From NCBI GenBank assembly GCA_025201705.1, contig MU617174.1, forward strand, positions 1 through 20,458: DNA of 20,458 nt, in the 5' to 3' direction. The translations under genes and the position numbers were made by a program. The stretch is from Dissophora ornata (lineage: Eukaryota; Mortierellomycota; Mortierellomycetes; Mortierellales; Mortierellaceae). This document shows positions 8,440 through 18,332 of the stretch, piece by piece. The notes beneath the pieces are model-generated. The model saw nothing but the letters and a program-made list of their open reading frames with translations, had not been told where the DNA came from and searched no databases. Positions within the stretch are counted from its first letter, which is position 1. Every line of letters begins with the position of its first letter.

Positions 8440-10151
8440 ATGGGAAAAGCCGGAAAAGATCGTAAGAGGAGACGCCTCTTGGCAGAGGTCACAGCCACGG
8501 GTGTGGGCGCACACCACCTGAAGGTCGACCAGGAGAACATTGCCAACACTGCAGACGCAGATGGCCCTTCAAAGAACTACGGAAGCGTGGTCTCGGAGGA
8601 GGACATGGCCACGACACTCCGCACACTTTTGGCTCTGGAGCAACACACAGAGGTGTTTAGGTCAAAGTCCTGTAAAGCTCTTCGTGCCGTCGTCCATCAG
8701 CTCCAGCAAGCAGCTACTGCCACTACTGGCATGGGTATGAAAAATACTTCCTCCCCCCTAATGACCATTGGTGGATTTCCCAAATGATATAACATGCTAG
8801 AAAAAATGCATTCTCAGTCGGATCATATTTTTCTGTTTATAGGACAAACACCCATCGGCCGTATCTCGGATGCATTGGTTGATGGCCGCTGGAACAATGC
8901 TATGACAGCGCTGGAGGAGATGAGAGCTCGTGAACAGGTGCCCAAGCTGGGTGCATTACAGAGATGGGTCCGAGATTGCGATGCAGCCTCTGCAAAGAAC
9001 GGAGCCTTTGGAGATCCTGTTGTGCTTAGAGTCCTGGACTCGATGCTTAGGACAGTTGATCCATCTATGGTTCCCAAGAGATTGGGTCCAGATGGCAATG
9101 AGGAGCATCCTGTCCGGACGCACCCTATGTGGCAAGCCTTCACCCGGGTGGAGGACAATGTGCAAAAGTATGAGGCTGCTCTGGCCAAAACTCTTTTCAG
9201 TAAGTACAGTTTCGTCTTGAGGAGACCCAACATTGTGCTGCTGCGGACGTAATTCTCACGGCTCGCATTAGAGGATTGATATTCTAACTGACTATCTTGT
9301 TCTTATTTATCTTGTCCCCGTGGTGTTATCATAAAATAGCGGAAGAAGACGCTGAAAGATATAGAGCATCCTTCAGGATCGTCTCCCACCAAAAAGGCCC
9401 CCTCCGCCGCACGCCCAACCTCCACGACTTCACGCTCTACCTTTCCAATCCAGGCACCATCCGACTCTGCTACCAGGACAATATCCTTTCACAACCTCCG
9501 GTGGAACGCGTCGACATGCCTCATGTTCCCGGTGCGTTCTTGCTCAAGGATGTTCTCACCCGCCAAGAATGTCATCAGATGATTTCTGCAGCAGAATCCG
9601 TCGGTTTCACACCCGACGTACCCATTGTTGGAAGTGCGTCCGAATCGATCTCTGTCTTGGCTCACAACTTTTTCTGGATGGCAGATGATCAGTTGCTTGG
9701 ACATATCTTTGATCGCTGTAAAGCGCATTTCCCAGAGACTAGCGGCGACGGACGCGGCGCAGTGGGTATCAACTCGAGATGGAGAGTTTACAGATATGTC
9801 CCCGGGGCTATCTATCGCATTCATGTGGATGGACAGTGGCCTGGGAGTGGATTGGATCCAAAGACGGGAGAGTATCTATACGATGCTTATGGGGGTACGA
9901 GGTGGTCAAGACTGACATTCCTGGTCTACTTGAACGATGAGTTTGAGGGTGGCGGAACTACGTTCTTCACACCTTCGGCTGATGTTGGATTCATGGATGC
10001 CAGGGCTGTCTCTCCAAGGGCGGGTAGCATTCTATGCTTCCCTCATGGTGAGGCAGCAGGAAGTTTGCTCCACGAGGGGTCTCCAGTCCTAAAGGGCGCC
10101 AAGTACATCGTCCGCGCTGATGTTCTGTACGAAGTCCCTGTTCGGTCATGA
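8440..10151 (+). CDS. Fe(II)/2-oxoglutarate dioxygenase, prolyl-4-hydroxylase fold
   Basis: Three exons: 8440-8734, 8843-9199 and 9340-10151, with introns of 108 and 140 nt, giving 487 residues. The start MGKAGKDRKRRRLL has a good context (GCCATGG) and a basic cluster that could act as a nuclear signal. Residues ~99-200 are helical and contain GRWNNAMTALEEM and VPKLGALQRWVRD. The C-terminal ~200 residues form a P4Hc-type catalytic domain. The iron ligands are visible as His379-x-Asp381 (YRIHVDG) and His462 (LLHEGSP). Lys472, ten residues after the distal His, matches the 2-oxoglutarate-binding lysine position of collagen prolyl hydroxylases. The protein should therefore hydroxylate an unknown protein or small substrate using O2 and 2-oxoglutarate. 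The substrate cannot be told from sequence. An in-frame upstream ATG at 8278 would add 54 residues and is treated separately. Confidence 0.9.
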
Positions 10152-10346
10152 TCTGTAACTATCTACATATCATAGCTACACACAGCAAAAAAAAAAAAAA
10201 AGTAAAACATTTCGTGCAATTTCAAAAGAAAAAAAAAATTGTTATTGTATGCATGAGATATGGAAAGATGCGATGGAAACTAGTCTACAAAAAAAGATAA
10301 CGATGAGCTCTTCGTGCACTCCTCAGATTATATATTATGGGACCCT
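10152..10346. other. Convergent 3' region of dioxygenase and NMD3
   Basis: Only 195 nt separate the two stop codons. The stretch contains A runs (about 10187-10201 and 10229-10238) and must hold the 3' ends of both transcripts. No canonical AATAAA is seen on either strand, so the ends may overlap. Confidence 0.5.
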
Positions 10347-12229
10347 TCAGTCCATCATCATATCCTCGCCATCCTCATCCTCGTACTCGTCATCAGGTCC
10401 GTCATCCAACTTGAGATTGTCGAGCAACTCGTCCAATTGAATCTCAGGGAAGTCCTCCTCCTCATAGTCTGACTCGTCCTCAGCCATAGTCTCGTCCTTA
10501 TCCTTCTTGACCTTGTCGGCTGTTATATCAAAAGGAAGATCAAACGAAAAAAGAAAAAAAAAATGTGTCAATAACTGAGCCTTTCATAGAATTTGTCGAC
10601 AAAGGGCAGACCATCGCTAGAAAGAAATGACGACACTTACATTTGTAAAGGTTGACGGTAGCACGGAGTTCAGGATCTTCCTCCAGGTCACGCAAGAACA
10701 TTTCATAATCTTGCTCGATACGTTCCTGATCCTGCTTGCGAGGAGCCATATCTTCCTCCTCCTTATTAAGCTGACGAAGCTCCCAGTTGCGTCCCTTGTT
10801 GCGCTTGCGATGTGCGGGGTAAGACTTCTTGATCAAAATCACATCCGGCAACGATCCACGGTGAAGGGCATCGAATGCATCGTTGTTGAAGTTGGACGAG
10901 GAAATGTCGTACCCCATGACACTGTCTCCGGGGTTCAAGATACCTCCGAGGTGCGAGCGCGCAAAGAACGTGGTGTCATTGCGACCAACATCCTGAGCAC
11001 GGGCCACCTGAATATCCGCCAAGACGTGCTTGCCGCGGACAGGTCCGCAGGGCTCAACATCCAGGACGTAGTATTCACACAGCTGCTTGACAGAGGCCAG
11101 CGACTGGAAGGCTGTGCGCCAGTAGGTCTGTGTTGAGATTTCGGCGACGTTCAAGGTGTTCACATCCATGACATGGACCGAGTTTCCGATTCTGTAGCAA
11201 ATGACCAACGGGCTGATGTTGCCCATGGACTTGGCGATCTTTGGAGGCAAGCAGATCAGATCATCCTTGCAGATAGGGACCAACTCGATCGAGTAACTGA
11301 ACTTGTAGTTGGAAGTTCCCGAGTGAATATCAGTCGAAATCAACTGCTCGGAGGCCTTGCTCTTCAGGGGCGTGATCGCTGACAAGAACTCGACCATCTT
11401 GAGCGCATGGGATCGAGAGGCGTAGTAAAAATCGATTCCGTCCTTGCACTCCTTGATGTTGATGGTATCCTTGTGAGCACTGTGCTTGATGATCAACTGC
11501 TCCAGATACAAGAACGTGCGCTTGTGGTCGACCTTCTGACGGACCTGGACCATGGCCTTCCAGGTATTCTGGGCCATCACCTTTGCGCAGTCATCGCACT
11601 GCTGATGCGAGATCACAAACTCGACCTCGAAGATCTGTTGAAGGATCGTGGAGGTGAAGACCTCTTTCTGAATGGTCAACTTGAGCTTGATACGTTTTGA
11701 ATGGGGCTCGGTCCAGATGAATCCTGCATCGACTAGTCGGACCTTGTTGAGACCCTTCAGCTTCTTTAAGCACAGGGCCAACAGCTCTCTGGATTCCAAT
11801 TGACAAGCAACCCAGAGCATGGGTGGCTGGAGATAGCGCTCGCAGTTACGGCAGAAGCAGATGGTGGCGTGCTTGGGGATTCCCTCAGTGATATCGACCT
11901 GGTTACGGATACAGTTGATACACATGTTGGTTGGGTTTGGGGGGATGGTCGTTCCACATGAGCAGCAAAGACTATGATATTGGTTGAAAGTAGTATGGGA
12001 GAGAGAGATTTATATGAGCAATTGCGAAGCAATACAATACACAGTTTCTTGTTTCCTTTGAATATGGCGGGTTTCTAGTTTGTGGGCAATGGAGCCATGT
12101 CTTTGTCTTTTTGCGTTTTCTCTGTGGCAAGAGGGTATCCAGCATGGCGAGGTGCCGCAGTCAAAGTGGAGTAGGGGAGGAGTTGTTTGCCTACATTTGC
12201 TGTTGGGTAAGTTCGGGTCTGTACTCCAT
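10347..12229 (-). CDS. NMD3: 60S ribosomal export adaptor Nmd3
   Basis: Three exons: 12195-12229 (35 nt), 10641-11971 and 10347-10519, with introns of 223 and 121 nt, giving 512 residues, close to yeast and human NMD3. The first exon supplies MEYRPELTQQQ and completes Ile12 at the junction, restoring the expected lead into LCCSCGTTIPPNP. Cysteine pairs typical of the N-terminal zinc region are present: Cys14/15-Cys17, Cys29-Cys32, Cys50/52-Cys55 and Cys137-Cys140. VDITEGIPK is strongly conserved. The C-terminus is acidic and contains IQLDELLDNLKL, which fits a leucine-rich Crm1 export signal. In the family, Nmd3 binds the joining face of pre-60S subunits and carries them through the nuclear pore with Crm1. 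Identity is secure. The tiny first exon is inferred from frame, the GTAGGC donor, the ATAG acceptor and conservation. Confidence 0.95.
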
Positions 12230-12620
12230 GTTGGTGGTATGTGCGAGGGGGGGGGAGAATGAGGGGGAGACAAGGGTTGTGGAGGGAAGGAAAGAGGGAG
12301 TCTAGAGGGATATAAAGACGAAGGATGTCCGTCCGATGACAAATGGATGGATGCAAAGGAAGAGCTGACAAAGACGCAGTTCTTCGAGGGGCAACTTTGA
12401 GTGTGTTTACTTTTGGGCAAAAAAAAAAAAAAGAAAAAAAAAAAACGCTGTTGACTGCTTCCGGTGCATATCACGTGGCTCAAAATCGCCACCAACTTTC
12501 CTCTGCCAGCACGCGTTGGCCACGTTTTTGGTAGTGCCTGCCAAGTGTGTCTCGCTCTTCTTTCTCTCCAGCATCCCTCGTTGTTCATTCTAATCCCATC
12601 AACATCCCTACTCAGCTCCA
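12230..12620. promoter_or_regulatory. Divergent promoter region, NMD3 / F-box gene
   Basis: This 391-nt region separates two outward-reading genes. On the NMD3 side the minus strand is a long C/T-rich stretch running to the ATG, as in many fungal leaders. TATAAAG at 12311-12317 points toward the F-box gene about 300 nt away. A nearly pure A tract spans 12419-12445 and could exclude nucleosomes. None of these elements is proven. Confidence 0.5.
12419..12445. repeat. Poly(A) tract in divergent promoter
   Basis: Twenty-six adenines interrupted by one G at 12433. Poly(dA:dT) tracts in fungal promoters commonly keep DNA free of nucleosomes. It sits about 175 nt upstream of the F-box start and 190 nt upstream of the NMD3 start. 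Confidence 0.8.
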
Positions 12621-14516
12621 ATGACAAACCCAACAAAGTCCTTTGCTCGTCTTCTCTTTGGGCAAAAGCCTGTCTCAGCTGCCACAACCACTGCCACTGT
12701 CACTCATACAAAGCCGGGGACAGGCGCTGCGCCAACCTACAGCGCCCTAGTGATCGTCGAGATCCTCGAGCTTATCTTTTCGAACTTGCCAGCGGCCTCT
12801 TTGTTTCAAGCGTCCCTCGTCTGCAAGAAATGGTATCGTGTCTCACAGCGGTCAACAGTCCATTATACCTATTGGAGTGATACCAGCCAGACCATATGCA
12901 ACATAGTGGATAGGATCTACGTGAAGCGGGTCCTTTATTGTCGGTTCTTACACTATTTAAAGTATATTTCTGGTTCTGGAGACTACACGACACAGCCCGA
13001 GACGGACGAGAAGTGGAAACGTCTGCTGGAGCAATTGCCCAAACGAAAGGCGCCTGACTCGCGGCAGGGACCGATTGAAGGAATAATCAGACCCTGTCTG
13101 CCAGCACTAACCAGTCCTATCCGGAATCTGTACTTGTCTGGATACATTCACTCCGAAAAGCTCTCGAGCATTTTGCCTAGCATTTTGCTGACACTGACAA
13201 AGCTCGACATTCGCTTTCAACAGCCGCAAACCATCGACCTGCTCGAGATTTTGCAGTGTCCACGACTGACCTGTCTTTACATCGAAAGGTGTTCAATCAC
13301 GACGTTTTTCAAGCCCCAACTGAACGAGAAGGAAGGAGATGGCAAGAGTGCTCAATCTAGGTCTGAGCCTGGCCAAATCGAGACAGTCCCACAGTCGAGC
13401 CCCTTGAACTTCTCACTGCCCCTCCAGAGCTTTACACTTGCCTCGGTGGAATTCGATCAACCTAGTCTGGAATGCCTATTCGAGCACAGTTCCGATATGC
13501 GTGAGTTCAAGGTCATATACACGGCGAAGGTGGGTCAAACCATCGCAGAGCCATACAATGAGTCAGAACTACTGCGGCACCTAGGAACACATTGCCCTAA
13601 AGTCGACACAGTTCAACTGTCTCAGTTGGACCATCAGAGTTCCAACAGTCGACTGTCGATGATACTGGAAGAGTTGCCCAAGTTCCGCTCAGTCGGCATC
13701 CACACTGCCGAATTCACGCCTAGATTTTCTGAGGCCTTTATTGCACATTCTTGTAGGATAACGACTTTGTCGATCACGCAGGGTCCTTCGGATCTTGACG
13801 ACAAACTACTACATAAGTTCCTGTGTTTCTGCCCGACCCTCCTGCATCTGCACGCTTACGATGTCTTCATGGATATTCAGAATCTCGACTCTGCAACATC
13901 CAGTGGAACACTCGAGGATAGTGCGCTGTCAGCCGCCGCATCAAATGAACGTCTCTGGGCATGCCGTGATCTCAAGACCCTTCAGCTCTCGTTCAAAAGT
14001 AGCAATTGGGACATTCCACCCCAGCAGCGGCAACATAAGGTCCTAGCGTACATTCCGAAGGTCTGCCCTCACCTCGAGCATCTTCAGCTGGACCTTTTCG
14101 CAATCGATTTGTCTTCCAAAGGCGGGCTCTCTCTGTTGGCAACTTCTGGATCTGGTCTACCACGACTTGAGACCTTAGGTCTGGGCACCTGTGTGATTCG
14201 AGAGGCAAAGAAAGGGGACGTAAAGTGGATGTACAAACAGCCGCCGTCGCTGTTGCAGAAAGGACTGAACATACTGAGCACTGTCAATTCAAGTGGAGTA
14301 AGAGTGTCGGTTAATGGATCCGCAGTGGCGGAGGAGAAAATGCCAGATTACGGCGATATCTGGCCGAGATGGATAAAACTGAGGTTGTATTACGAATTAT
14401 TGAGTAAGGAGACGATCGAGAAGGTCAAGCGGCTTCAAAAGTTGGTTGCAAGTGTCCGTCCGGGGCTTGACTTCAAAGTTATCGATAATCCCAGTAAGGA
14501 CTTGGAGCTCTGGTGA
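12621..14516 (+). CDS. F-box protein with leucine-rich-repeat-like C-terminus
   Basis: A single exon of 631 residues beginning MTNPTKSFARLLFG. An F-box lies at about residues 42-80, with VIVEILELIFSNL and VCKKWYRVSQRS giving the usual hydrophobic and VCK-x-W signatures. The long remainder contains irregular Leu-rich stretches such as LTKLDIRFQQPQ, LTCLYIERCSI, FRSVGIHTAEF, RITTLSITQG, LKTLQLSF and LEHLQLDLF, as in LRR-type F-box proteins. In the family the F-box docks to Skp1 in an SCF ubiquitin ligase and the LRR solenoid selects substrates. No orthologue is recognised and the substrate is unknown. Such genes are highly expanded in Mortierella-type fungi. No intron is needed. AATAAA signals lie about 185-205 nt beyond the stop. 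Confidence 0.85.
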   Translation: MTNPTKSFARLLFGQKPVSAATTTATVTHTKPGTGAAPTYSALVIVEILELIFSNLPAASLFQASLVCKKWYRVSQRSTVHYTYWSDTSQTICNIVDRIYVKRVLYCRFLHYLKYISGSGDYTTQPETDEKWKRLLEQLPKRKAPDSRQGPIEGIIRPCLPALTSPIRNLYLSGYIHSEKLSSILPSILLTLTKLDIRFQQPQTIDLLEILQCPRLTCLYIERCSITTFFKPQLNEKEGDGKSAQSRSEPGQIETVPQSSPLNFSLPLQSFTLASVEFDQPSLECLFEHSSDMREFKVIYTAKVGQTIAEPYNESELLRHLGTHCPKVDTVQLSQLDHQSSNSRLSMILEELPKFRSVGIHTAEFTPRFSEAFIAHSCRITTLSITQGPSDLDDKLLHKFLCFCPTLLHLHAYDVFMDIQNLDSATSSGTLEDSALSAAASNERLWACRDLKTLQLSFKSSNWDIPPQQRQHKVLAYIPKVCPHLEHLQLDLFAIDLSSKGGLSLLATSGSGLPRLETLGLGTCVIREAKKGDVKWMYKQPPSLLQKGLNILSTVNSSGVRVSVNGSAVAEEKMPDYGDIWPRWIKLRLYYELLSKETIEKVKRLQKLVASVRPGLDFKVIDNPSKDLELW

Positions 14517-14699
14517 GAACATGTTGGTCCAACTTTGTCGTCGATTAATTTTTCGCGTGTTTTCGCTATGCGCGTGAGATGGGCCGTGCACTAGGAACCC
14601 GCCACCAACCTCCCTCCATTATTTATCGGCGACCTGTTTTGATGTGATATGAGAGAACGTGCGTGTTACTGCTTTCGCAGAGCCTTCGAAATACATGCC

Positions 14700-14722
14700 A
14701 ATAAATAGATGTGGAAAATAAA
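14700..14722 (+). terminator. Candidate poly(A) signals, plus-strand F-box gene
   Basis: Two AATAAA hexamers (14700-14705 and 14717-14722) lie 184-206 nt after the stop codon of the F-box gene. Match to consensus is seen; use is inferred. Confidence 0.45.
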
Positions 14723-14926
14723 CGACAGCAATTTAAACTACATCCGTCCCAAATACTGAAGCAGGTGGTATCCACACCAAACCAGCAGCTTGGCGAATGA
14801 CTCAACTGACCCAAAGTGCTTTGAATTCACACGTTAGGAAATGTGGAAACAAAAAAAAATATCTCGTATCGGCTCTTGCATCTGGTATAGATAAAGAAGA
14901 CGATTTTTAAACTTGAGGAAATCATG

Positions 14927-14932
14927 TTTATT
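14927..14932 (-). terminator. Candidate poly(A) signal, minus-strand F-box gene
   Basis: On the minus strand this reads AATAAA, 40 nt after the stop codon of the convergent F-box gene. It is a good distance for a 3' processing signal. Confidence 0.5.
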
Positions 14933-14971
14933 CAACATCGCCATTACTGCCAGTGTCCAGCGTAGTCTCTC

Positions 14972-16450
14972 CTACCGCCCGCTGTCGTTTCCAAGGGACA
15001 CGGCGATCCCTGCTTCGTATAACAACACGCTCACTATACTATTCTCTTCCTCGTCCTGATTAAATACACCTGTAGCCTGTTCAAGGCTTACCCAATGGTC
15101 TATCATCCATTCTGCCTCAGCTGTTGTCATCGACTGCTCCGTGATAAGAAAATCAAAGTGTGTGAGTTGCGTCAACGTCGCTAGCCTCCCTAACCCTTTC
15201 TCCAATCGAAAATCAAGCGTCGGCTGGTTTCTGCACATCGGCGTCCACCTATTCGGGGGGCTGACAATCAATGATTCCAAGTTCTGGAGCTCCGATAATC
15301 TCTCAAAGATATAGTCTTGCTCTTCTTGCTGTTTCTGCTCTACATCGGATCCCACCACCGTCGTCTCAAAAAACAGTTCTAAAACCTTTAGTGAGTCCTT
15401 ACAGGCCCAAGGTTGACGAGGACCCCCGAGCAAGTCTTGGACCAAAACACCATCCGCCACAAGCATTTCCAACCGAAGGCAGGAATCCAGAACCGTAGGG
15501 ATGAAAGCTGCTGTACTAGTTTGGACGTCCGTAATACTCAAGGTCTTGAGCCAAGGAAGCTGAGGTTGGAGCGCGAGGAATGATGCAGACTCGAATTTCG
15601 AATTGGTCAACCGTAATACCGTGGCCTGCTTCATCCTGCCGATAATAAAGGACAGTTCCATGTCAGAGGCGTAGGCCCAGAGCTCAAGGTGTTGGAGCTC
15701 CGGCCACGTACTGTCCGCGGTTACATTTCGAATGGTGTATGTTGGATTTGGAACATGCGAACACCAGAACAGGGACTTTAGCTGAGGAAAGTGGGCAACA
15801 ACCATCCCTTGCTCCTCACAAGTTAAGCCTTGAATATGTTGGAGGGTCAAGTTCCGCAGCTTTGAAACTTCAATGAAAGCCGTGCTTTTGCCCTTGTTTG
15901 TCGAAAATGGAGCTTTCCTGATCGTACATTTGAAGAGTGACAGAGATTCGAGTTGGGAGCCGACGTTCCATAAGTCATGACAGTCATCCTCATCGACCGT
16001 AACGTCGTTCAGCTCAACCTGAGTCAGGTTTGGCAAGAGGAGAATTGATCTCCAGATTGAGGTGAGTGGTAGCAGCAATATGGGCCGTGGAAGAAATTGT
16101 GACAGGCGGGGATGTTGATGAATAATGGCCGTTGTCAAGGATTGGTTGTCGTCGTCAGTGACCTCTAAAAGGTGCAAGGTGGGGAACTGTGGGCGGTTGA
16201 GCGCGGCTTTAAAGTTAAATATAATCTTTTTTTCGTAATCTCGAGGTTCCTTCCTCGCCGCCCTTGGATCCTTCCCTGCGGGTAGCAGTCTGACGAAATG
16301 GTCTGGATTTGACTCTGTCAAGATTAAAGATATGAAGAGTGTATACCAGAGCTGACACACTCGGACGCAGTGCGTCAGATCGTGTCGTGATAGATGGGCG
16401 ACTATCATATCCCTGGTCTCTGGCAGCTCAATTGGGCTAAGGACAGACAT
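14972..16450 (-). CDS. F-box protein with leucine-rich-repeat-like C-terminus
   Basis: A single exon of 492 residues beginning MSVLSPIELPETRDMIVAHL. The F-box is at about residues 6-45: IELPETRDMIVAHLSRHDL followed by VRVCQLWY. It differs from the other F-box protein in this window and is not a simple inverted duplicate of it. The rest has repeated Leu/hydrophobic strands such as LTQVELNDVTVDE, LESLSLFKCTI, LRNLTLQHIQGL, LQHLELWAY, LKTLSITDVQ and LESLIVSP, consistent with a solenoid that recruits substrate. The expected role is as a substrate adaptor of an SCF ubiquitin ligase through Skp1; the target is unknown. The first Met gives the correct spacing to the F-box. No intron is needed. Confidence 0.86.
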   Translation of the reverse strand: MSVLSPIELPETRDMIVAHLSRHDLTHCVRVCQLWYTLFISLILTESNPDHFVRLLPAGKDPRAARKEPRDYEKKIIFNFKAALNRPQFPTLHLLEVTDDDNQSLTTAIIHQHPRLSQFLPRPILLLPLTSIWRSILLLPNLTQVELNDVTVDEDDCHDLWNVGSQLESLSLFKCTIRKAPFSTNKGKSTAFIEVSKLRNLTLQHIQGLTCEEQGMVVAHFPQLKSLFWCSHVPNPTYTIRNVTADSTWPELQHLELWAYASDMELSFIIGRMKQATVLRLTNSKFESASFLALQPQLPWLKTLSITDVQTSTAAFIPTVLDSCLRLEMLVADGVLVQDLLGGPRQPWACKDSLKVLELFFETTVVGSDVEQKQQEEQDYIFERLSELQNLESLIVSPPNRWTPMCRNQPTLDFRLEKGLGRLATLTQLTHFDFLITEQSMTTAEAEWMIDHWVSLEQATGVFNQDEEENSIVSVLLYEAGIAVSLGNDSGR

Positions 16451-17230
16451 GGATGCGAGGTGTTATTTGAGGTAATCTGAGCAAAACGAAGAGAAGTGAC
16501 TTTGTAACTGAGAAGAAAGGAAAGAGAGAAAGAAAGGGAAGATGTGGCAAACTGATGACTTTGTTGTGTGTGGAATAGTTTGTCCGAATACTTTGCCTTG
16601 CGGAAGATGACGATGGTGGCTCATTAAAACTCGCATGCGTTGAACACCTTGTCACTTCATTCAAGCGAAGGAAGCAACAATCCACACTTGATATTAGTCT
16701 GGCCAAAAACTGAGGGAGGAATAGATTGGGTCCCCCTGCAAAGGCTTTTTTTTTGTACGCGTCGGGAGACGCAAAGAACAAAAAACGAAAGAACGCGTAA
16801 AATTCGCAAACGCGCCTCCAGTATGAAAAATACGACTGACGACTTTTGCATTTTGCGACCCTTGCCGAACTACTCCTTTCACTTTTGCTTCGCACATGTA
16901 TTCAGTTTTGCAACACGTCGGTGGAAATGGTGGAAGCATGCAATGTCAGCGACCCGAGACGCGCGGCACACGTTCCAGAAGGTGCTTGCAACTTTAGGCT
17001 CATCCATCACCTTGAGATAAACTAGGCATAGTTTCCGTCAGATGTGGCAGTTGAGTTACGGAGCTCCAAAGCGCCATTCGCATTGTCGCTGCTCGTTGTC
17101 TCGATACATCAGGATGTCGACAATCTTGGGCAGAATTGGAAATGGGGGGGGGGCTGCGGAAGAGAGGTTCTCCTTTTGCCACGTAGAATTTTTTTATAAT
17201 TTATTATTCTTCGTCGGTCACTACAGTACT
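16451..17230. other. Intergenic region upstream of F-box gene, no gene seen
   Basis: This 780-nt region contains the promoter and leader of the minus-strand F-box gene on its left and the 3' end of the peptidase gene on its right. The first ~100 nt are AG-rich on the plus strand, meaning C/T-rich in the F-box leader. A G10 run lies at 17144-17153. Several overlapping open frames translate to low-complexity peptides with no domain. No tRNA or snRNA was found. Confidence 0.55.
17200..17205 (-). terminator. Candidate poly(A) signal of the peptidase gene
   Basis: On the minus strand this reads AATAAA, about 25 nt after the stop codon of the pyroglutamyl-peptidase gene, in an AT-rich context. Confidence 0.45.
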
Positions 17231-18068
17231 CTAATACTGACTGGCAACCGCCACGATCACATCCTTTATGAACAGCTGCAGTTCCTCCAGGGAGTACGGG
17301 TTACCAACCGAGGGCAGGTGCACAAACAAACATACCCTCTCATCCTCTCCTTCTTCGCCAGCTTGGATCCTCCTGTTTCTCTCAGCCAAACTCAAATAAA
17401 AGGTATACTCGCACAAATAATGTCCTGCATCCAAGCTCCGTTCACAAATCCATTTCTTCTCCTTCTTCAGGTACATTGCCAAAGCAGCCGTGTTGACCGT
17501 CGTCGTCAACTTTTTAGGGTCCGCAGCCCATGCTTCCTTCTTGACCGGGGGCTCATCCTTCGTTGGAGGGGCCCATTGCGCATTGTCTGGAGTGCTGTAT
17601 CCAGTGAGGTGAGCTTGCGTTTCGATCTCTGTGGAGCCGTCAAGTCCAACGCCTACATGAATGTAATACGTCTTCAAATATTCCTCTTCCTGGCCGTCCT
17701 TTCTGCTGTGCCTGGCATGGAGGGCAGAGACGAGGTCGGGAACCTTGCGGTACTCGACGGGCAGTTCCTGGGAAAAGAGATCGACATGGGTGGCATTGTG
17801 GTGCTTGGGGTTCGCCTTGTCAGCGGGGATGGCGGGCAGGTCCAGGGTGGTGTTGTTGAGGGGTTGGACAGCTAGCCACGAGGGGTTTGTGATGTGTTTT
17901 CCAAAGGGCTTTTTGTGACAACGAGACAAACAGTAGTTAGTTGCCGCAGTAGCTCCAAAGAGAGTAGTGGAACGGTTAGGCATGGTGAGGATGTGAAGGA
18001 AGGTGGGATACCTCAAAGCCGGTGAGGACGACCTTGACCTTGCTGCTTTTCTTGTCGATGGGTGCCAT
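17231..18068 (-). CDS. Pyroglutamyl-peptidase I (cysteine peptidase family C15)
   Basis: Two exons: 18012-18068 and 17231-17908, joined in phase across a 103-nt intron (donor GTATCC, acceptor AAAAAG). The product is 244 residues. The junction restores the family signature VVLTGFEPFGKHITNPSW, which strongly supports it. The catalytic triad can be aligned to human PGPEP1: Glu115 (IETQAHLTGY), Cys185 (DAGHYLCEYTFY) and His216 (FVHLPSVGNPY). The enzyme removes N-terminal pyroglutamate from peptides in the cytosol. It is about 35 residues longer than the human enzyme, mainly through a charged insert around residues 128-155 and a longer loop near 35-60. Longer in-frame readings upstream of 17908 exist but lose the GFEPFG motif, so they are rejected. 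It is divergent from the ELM1-domain gene, with 264 nt between starts. Confidence 0.93.
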
Positions 18069-18332
18069 GAGGAGCGGTGAATGCGGGGTGGGGAATGAGG
18101 GGGAGTTGAATACAGTGAAGGTGAAGGGAGGAGAGAGGTCCTTTTTATTGCCATCCGTGAGAACCTCTCTCGTCTCTGAGTGGACATTTTTGGGCTGAGT
18201 GTTGGTGACTCGGTTCTTTGCGCAGGGCGCGCGGGTGTGAGATCTCTGCTTCTTTTGGTTGCGATCAGTCCGTCTGACGAAAAATCTCTTGATCTTCCCC
18301 ATAGTTCCCATCGCGCGAGCTCTTGTCCTTTC
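18069..18332. promoter_or_regulatory. Divergent promoter region, peptidase / ELM1-domain gene
   Basis: 264 nt separate the two start codons, so both promoters must share this stretch. The right end is C/T-rich. No TATA box is seen. The plus-strand frame is open back to 18180, so a longer ELM1-domain product cannot be excluded. Confidence 0.5.

Larger units (their letters stand above)
14517..14971. other. Convergent 3' region between two F-box genes
   Basis: This 455-nt spacer holds the ends of two genes that converge. It is AT-rich, with no coding potential I can support. Poly(A) signals are visible on both strands and are listed separately. The two transcripts could end without overlapping. 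Confidence 0.6.

Noticed and set aside
10627..11700. Plus-strand open frames antisense to NMD3
   Set aside because: They mirror the codon periodicity of the NMD3 exon, have no domain, and are shadows of it.
12010..12687. 225-codon minus-strand open frame across the NMD3/F-box promoter
   Set aside because: Its translation is low-complexity (poly-Phe from the A tract, Ser/Pro from C/T-rich leader) and it overlaps the true NMD3 first exon in a different frame.
17042..17875. 277-codon plus-strand frame antisense to the peptidase
   Set aside because: It runs opposite the peptidase coding exon whose catalytic residues are clear; its own translation matches nothing.
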